A DNA stretch of 8,629 bases, taken from an uncultured Chloroflexota bacterium. GTDB lineage: Bacteria > Chloroflexota > Anaerolineae > Caldilineales > Caldilineaceae. Shown in pieces: positions 6,006-8,629 of the stretch. The notes under the pieces are model-generated. The model was not told the origin of the DNA, did not search any database, and worked only from the letters and a program-made list of their open reading frames with translations. The translations under genes were made by a program, and so were the position numbers. Where the stretch lies: NCBI GenBank assembly GCA_903858085.1, contig CAIOHJ010000250.1, positions 1 through 8,629 of the forward strand, read 5' to 3'. Each line of letters begins with the position of its first letter. Position 1 is the stretch's first letter.

Positions 6006-6032
6006 CCCCAGCCCCCTGATGGCGGGCTGGGG
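6006..6032. terminator. GC-rich hairpin in the second convergent gap (no T-tract)
   Basis: CCCCAGCCC (6006-6014) pairs with GGGCTGGGG (6024-6032) around a 9-base loop, 14 bases after the stop of the plus-strand gene at 5991 and 64 bases past the stop of hisC on the minus strand. No T-run follows on either strand. It resembles the hairpin at 2056-2089 in position and composition and could serve both converging transcripts. Confidence 0.5.
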
Positions 6033-6096
6033 CGGGCGGGGAGCTCCTTCCAAACTCCGACCGTGCGGGAAGGGTGCACAGCCAGGGCAGCCTCCC

Positions 6097-7236
6097 TCAC
6101 GCTCTCGGCTCACCCCGACCGTGAACAGCGGCTGCTGAGCCCTTCCCCCCTTCGCTGCCAGCCAGTTCGGCAAACCCGCGCACCAATAGGTCGTTCTGAT
6201 CCGGCGTTCCCACCGAAAGACGCACACAGGCAGCCAACTCAGGATAGGCCGCCAGATCCGCAATCAGCAGACGATGCTGGCCCTGCAGATGGGCCAACAG
6301 CTGCTCTTTGGGGAATGCACTCTCGACCAACAAAAAATTGGCAGCACTGGGGTAGACCACCACGCCCGGCAGCGCCGCCAGCCGCGCCGCCAGCCGTTCG
6401 CGCTCGGCCACCAGCTGGTCGCGCAGCGGCAGAAATCGTTCACGCGCTTCCAATGCAACCTGCGCAGCAATTTCGCTGAACACACTGAGCGGAAAGATGG
6501 GGATCATCTTCTGCAGCTCCGCTGCCAGCGCTGCCGCCGTGACCACATACCCGACCCGCACACCTGCCAACGCATAAAATTTGCTGAAGGTGCGCACCAA
6601 AATCACATTGCCCAGCTCGACCAGCGCTGTCAGATCTTGTTCGCAAAATTCTGCGTAGGCTTCGTCGATCACCAGCACCCCCGGCACCCCCTCCGCCAGC
6701 CGACGCAGATCCGCCGGCGAATAGAGCGTACCGGTCGGGTTGTTGGGCGCACACACCGTGACCAGACGGGCCTGCTGGCTGCAGGCCACCTCCAGCAGCT
6801 TCTCTACCGGCAAAGCAAACCCCGCCGCCGGGTCCAAGGGCACCTCCACTACCTGGGCCTCATACAACGGCACACTCTGCCGATAAAGCAGAAAGGTCGG
6901 CGACGGCATCACCACCCTGTCGCCCGGCCGCACAACAGCCGCCATCACCGCCCGAATCAGGTCAGACGAGCCCTCGCTGACCACCACCTGCTCGGGGCGA
7001 ACCCCCACCCGGGCAGCCAGCGCATCGATCAGAAGCCAGGGACGCCCTCCCAGTGGGTAGCGAGACCACGCTACCCTGGCCAGCCGCTGCAACACCTCCT
7101 CCTTGAGATCAGCAGGAAAATCCTGCGGGCTTTCGTTCCACTGCAGGCGATGCAACGCTTCGTCGACCAGCGTGCGCCCCACTGGGGCTGCGTGCCGCAG
7201 CCCACTGCGAATCTTCTCCAACGTTTTCGGTGACAT
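6097..7236 (-). CDS. hisC: Histidinol-phosphate aminotransferase
   Basis: The product has 379 residues, slightly longer than the usual 350-370 because of a Gly/Ala/Arg-rich tail after about residue 355. It is a PLP-dependent class I/II aminotransferase that converts imidazole acetol-phosphate and glutamate to histidinol-phosphate and 2-oxoglutarate, a cytoplasmic step of histidine synthesis. Motifs in order are WNESP near residue 33, RYPLGG, SEGSSDLI, PTFLLYR, CAPNNPTG (PLP site), VIDEAYAEF (Asp contacting the PLP ring nitrogen), RTFSKFYALAGVRVGY with Schiff-base Lys219, and VRLSVGTPDQN near the C-terminus. GAAGG at 7242-7246 sits 5 bases before the ATG and overlaps the TAG of the upstream protease gene, so the two are probably co-transcribed and coupled. 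No other his genes are in the window. A CobD-like or other HisC-family paralogue is possible but less likely. Confidence 0.9.
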   Translation of the reverse strand: MSPKTLEKIRSGLRHAAPVGRTLVDEALHRLQWNESPQDFPADLKEEVLQRLARVAWSRYPLGGRPWLLIDALAARVGVRPEQVVVSEGSSDLIRAVMAAVVRPGDRVVMPSPTFLLYRQSVPLYEAQVVEVPLDPAAGFALPVEKLLEVACSQQARLVTVCAPNNPTGTLYSPADLRRLAEGVPGVLVIDEAYAEFCEQDLTALVELGNVILVRTFSKFYALAGVRVGYVVTAAALAAELQKMIPIFPLSVFSEIAAQVALEARERFLPLRDQLVAERERLAARLAALPGVVVYPSAANFLLVESAFPKEQLLAHLQGQHRLLIADLAAYPELAACVRLSVGTPDQNDLLVRGFAELAGSEGGKGSAAAVHGRGEPRA

Positions 7237-7248
7237 GGCTGCCTTCTA
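7237..7248 (-). promoter_or_regulatory. hisC ribosome binding site overlapping the protease stop codon
   Basis: On the minus strand TAGAAGG contains both the TAG stop of the protease gene (7248-7246) and the Shine-Dalgarno GAAGG for hisC (ATG at 7236), with a gap of 9 bases between stop and start. The same stop-in-Shine-Dalgarno design is used at 1742-1750. Confidence 0.7.
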
Positions 7249-8328
7249 GGGTCTCTCGGTTGTGACCTGAATGGTATACTCGCCGGTCTTTTGTGCGCTG
7301 CAATGGCGCACCAAAACCGTATAAACCCCGGCGTCGAGTACGCTGACCACCCTCGGGTTGAACCCAGCACCGCGGTCGTCGTCGCTGCGCACCAGCTTCG
7401 TTTCGTCGTCGGGCCCATAGACCCCCATCACCAGATCCTGTCGCCCACTGGTTTCCACCCGATAACGCCCACGCCGGACAACTGTAAAAAGAAAGCGGTC
7501 CAATTCCCCCGGCACCCCAATCGAGGCGCTGAGTGCCCCCCCATCGACCGTCAACAGACTCTGCTGCTTTTCTGCCAGCGGATAGAGCGCAGCGATAAAC
7601 TCTTTGTCTGTCGCCGAAAGCAGATTGTTCCAGCCAACTTCAAAATCGCCGACCGTGAAATCGTTCGGGATCGGATAGAGCATGATCGACGCCGGGTCAA
7701 ACGCAGAAAACTGGGTCTGGGTACGGTCGTAGGTCTCAAAAAGATTGATGTCCGTCTCCTCCTTCGACCAGTTGTTGGGCGGGCCCGCATAGTAGCGGTA
7801 AACAGCCGGTCTGTCCCAGGGGATCGAACCAGCAGGATTCTGATGCTCGTGGATGCAACCCAATGCATGGCCAAATTCGTGCGTGACAACACGCGAATAC
7901 TCCAGATTGTCCAGGTCGCGCGTCAGCCAGCCAAAGTTGATCGTCGCCTGATTTTTGGGAACCCCCAGCGCATCGGTCCCAACATACGACCAGGAACCAC
8001 GCTGCTTGAACGAGATCCGCAATTCAGCGTCCGGGTCGTCGCCAAAGACAAACCGGATGTTGGCAGACTGGCTCCAGAGATGGGCAAAGGGCTGAAGCCG
8101 CTGCTGCACCACCGGGTCGCCGTCCAAAAAGCGAACCCGCAGCACCATGCCCGGCTTCCAAAGCTTGCGCGTCACCAACGCAAGGCTCATCGGCAGGTCG
8201 ACCCCAGCCGGCACGCTCCACCTCATCGCATTGGCCGGGTTGACAGCCGCCGCCCGCTGCTCGGCACGCGCGCGCCGGGCACCTTGGACACGACGATCCA
8301 GACAGACCCGAATCTCTTTGAAGGACAT
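7246..8328 (-). CDS. Astacin/metzincin-like zinc metalloprotease with C-terminal PPC-like domain
   Basis: The product has 360 residues. ATG 8328 has a strong Shine-Dalgarno, AAGGAGGTT (8339-8331). Residues about 50-250 are a zinc endopeptidase domain. HEFGHALGCIHEHQ gives ligands His150, His154 and His160 and catalytic Glu151, in the HExxHxxGxxHE form of astacin-like metzincins. The Met-turn SIMLYP has Met216, with Tyr218 in the position of the astacin tyrosine. ALYP closes the domain near 250. Residues about 255-358 look like a bacterial pre-peptidase C-terminal (PPC) beta-sandwich (LDRFLFTVVRRGRYRVET, GVYGPDD, AGVYTVLVRH). The N-terminus is charged and has no signal peptide, so it is either cytoplasmic or exported by another route. 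Cys9 (VCLDRR) before the NPANA motif might act as a cysteine switch; this is speculative. It is the first gene of an apparent operon with hisC. Family confident, substrate unknown. Confidence 0.9.
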   Translation of the reverse strand: MSFKEIRVCLDRRVQGARRARAEQRAAAVNPANAMRWSVPAGVDLPMSLALVTRKLWKPGMVLRVRFLDGDPVVQQRLQPFAHLWSQSANIRFVFGDDPDAELRISFKQRGSWSYVGTDALGVPKNQATINFGWLTRDLDNLEYSRVVTHEFGHALGCIHEHQNPAGSIPWDRPAVYRYYAGPPNNWSKEETDINLFETYDRTQTQFSAFDPASIMLYPIPNDFTVGDFEVGWNNLLSATDKEFIAALYPLAEKQQSLLTVDGGALSASIGVPGELDRFLFTVVRRGRYRVETSGRQDLVMGVYGPDDETKLVRSDDDRGAGFNPRVVSVLDAGVYTVLVRHCSAQKTGEYTIQVTTERP

Positions 8329-8453
8329 CCAACCTCCTTGGGGGCACCCCCTGCTCTACACTGCTGTTCGTGACAGTGGCACTCTCCGCATGGCGCTTGA
8401 ACCGGGCCTGCCTGCTTGCCCCAAGCTGAACCCGTCCAGGTATCACCCTGCCA

Positions 8454-8483
8454 AGTATAGCCCAGATCGGCGGGAGCTATCAA
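8454..8483 (-). promoter_or_regulatory. Promoter of the metalloprotease-hisC operon
   Basis: On the minus strand TTGATA (8483 down to 8478) is followed after 18 bases by TATACT (8459 down to 8454). Both hexamers match the sigma-70 consensus at five of six positions. Transcription would start near 8447, giving a leader of about 118 bases before the ATG at 8328. I see no T-box or his leader peptide in that leader; it contains only a small GCTTG/CAAGC hairpin. Confidence 0.65.
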
Positions 8484-8540
8484 GCCCTCTACCCCTCTTC
8501 AATCAGCCGCCGCGCTGTCACTAGATCCGTCACCAGCAGA

Positions 8541-8629
8541 ATGGGCATCAGCGACGTCATCTTGAGCTACACGCTGGCAGCCAACGCCCTGGTAGACTGG
8601 AACAACCGCTACGGCACCGATCTGGACAA
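8541..8629 (+). CDS. Possible 5' end of a gene, cut by the window end
   Basis: From ATG 8541 the frame stays open to the end of the window and reads MGISDVILSYTLAANALVDW followed by NNRYGTDLD, a plausible globular N-terminus with balanced composition. The frame is open back to 8430 after a TGA at 8427, and ATG 8541 is the first ATG in it. No good Shine-Dalgarno precedes the ATG (only CAGCAG), and no convincing promoter is visible. I do not recognise the product. It could be a shadow frame, since another plus-strand frame is also open here. Confidence 0.35.
   Translation, partial: MGISDVILSYTLAANALVDWNNRYGTDLD

Noticed and set aside
8223..8483. Minus-strand 86-residue open frame covering the protease leader
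   Set aside because: Its start overlaps the -35 of the protease promoter, it has no ribosome binding site, and it runs out of frame through the protease N-terminus.

Overview
The window is GC-rich and densely packed. It has seven supported protein-coding or partial coding regions and one tRNA gene. The combination suggests a member of the Chloroflexota, perhaps the Caldilineae/Anaerolineae. The clues are secreted proteins with a 'YQGRL...LWDA' entry domain, a small exported 'GQPAAG...SGFW...YLP' protein, bacterial SH3 plus LamG-like modules, and a YabN-type methylase-MazG fusion. This placement is inference from protein style, not from a phylogenetic marker.

Layout: (1) 1-2047, plus strand: a short perfect tandem repeat at the window edge, an extended -10 promoter, then a two-gene unit. 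The first gene encodes an exported seven-bladed beta-propeller protein and the second a 96-residue exported protein; the stop codon of the first lies inside the ribosome binding site of the second. (2) 2056-2089: a strong GC hairpin between convergent units. (3) 2122-2240, minus strand: tRNA-Arg(UCG) with encoded CCA and a near-consensus promoter just upstream. (4) 2274-3638, minus strand: tetrapyrrole-methylase-like plus MazG protein, a nucleotide-pyrophosphatase type housekeeping enzyme. (5) 3639-3888: divergent intergenic region with a hairpin and candidate promoters. (6) 3889-5991, plus strand: 700-residue exported multidomain protein (two LamG-like domains, SH3b, repeat linker, C-terminal carbohydrate-binding-like sandwich). 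(7) 5992-6096: second convergent gap with another GC hairpin. (8) 6097-8328, minus strand: an apparent two-gene operon, an astacin-like zinc metalloprotease followed 9 bases later by histidinol-phosphate aminotransferase (hisC), with a good promoter at 8454-8483. (9) 8541-8629, plus strand: possible start of another gene, cut by the window end.

The genes fall into two classes. One is cell-surface or secreted proteins of unknown substrate: the propeller, its small partner and the LamG/SH3b/CBM-like protein. The other is central-metabolism or housekeeping genes: tRNA-Arg, mazG and hisC. I see no mobile element, CRISPR array, defence island or clear novel system. The points most worth a second look are the circularly closed propeller with near-identical DNA repeats, the frame-preserving tandem repeats in the linker of the 700-residue protein, the degenerate second MazG domain, and the unexpected coupling of a signal-peptide-less metalloprotease to hisC.
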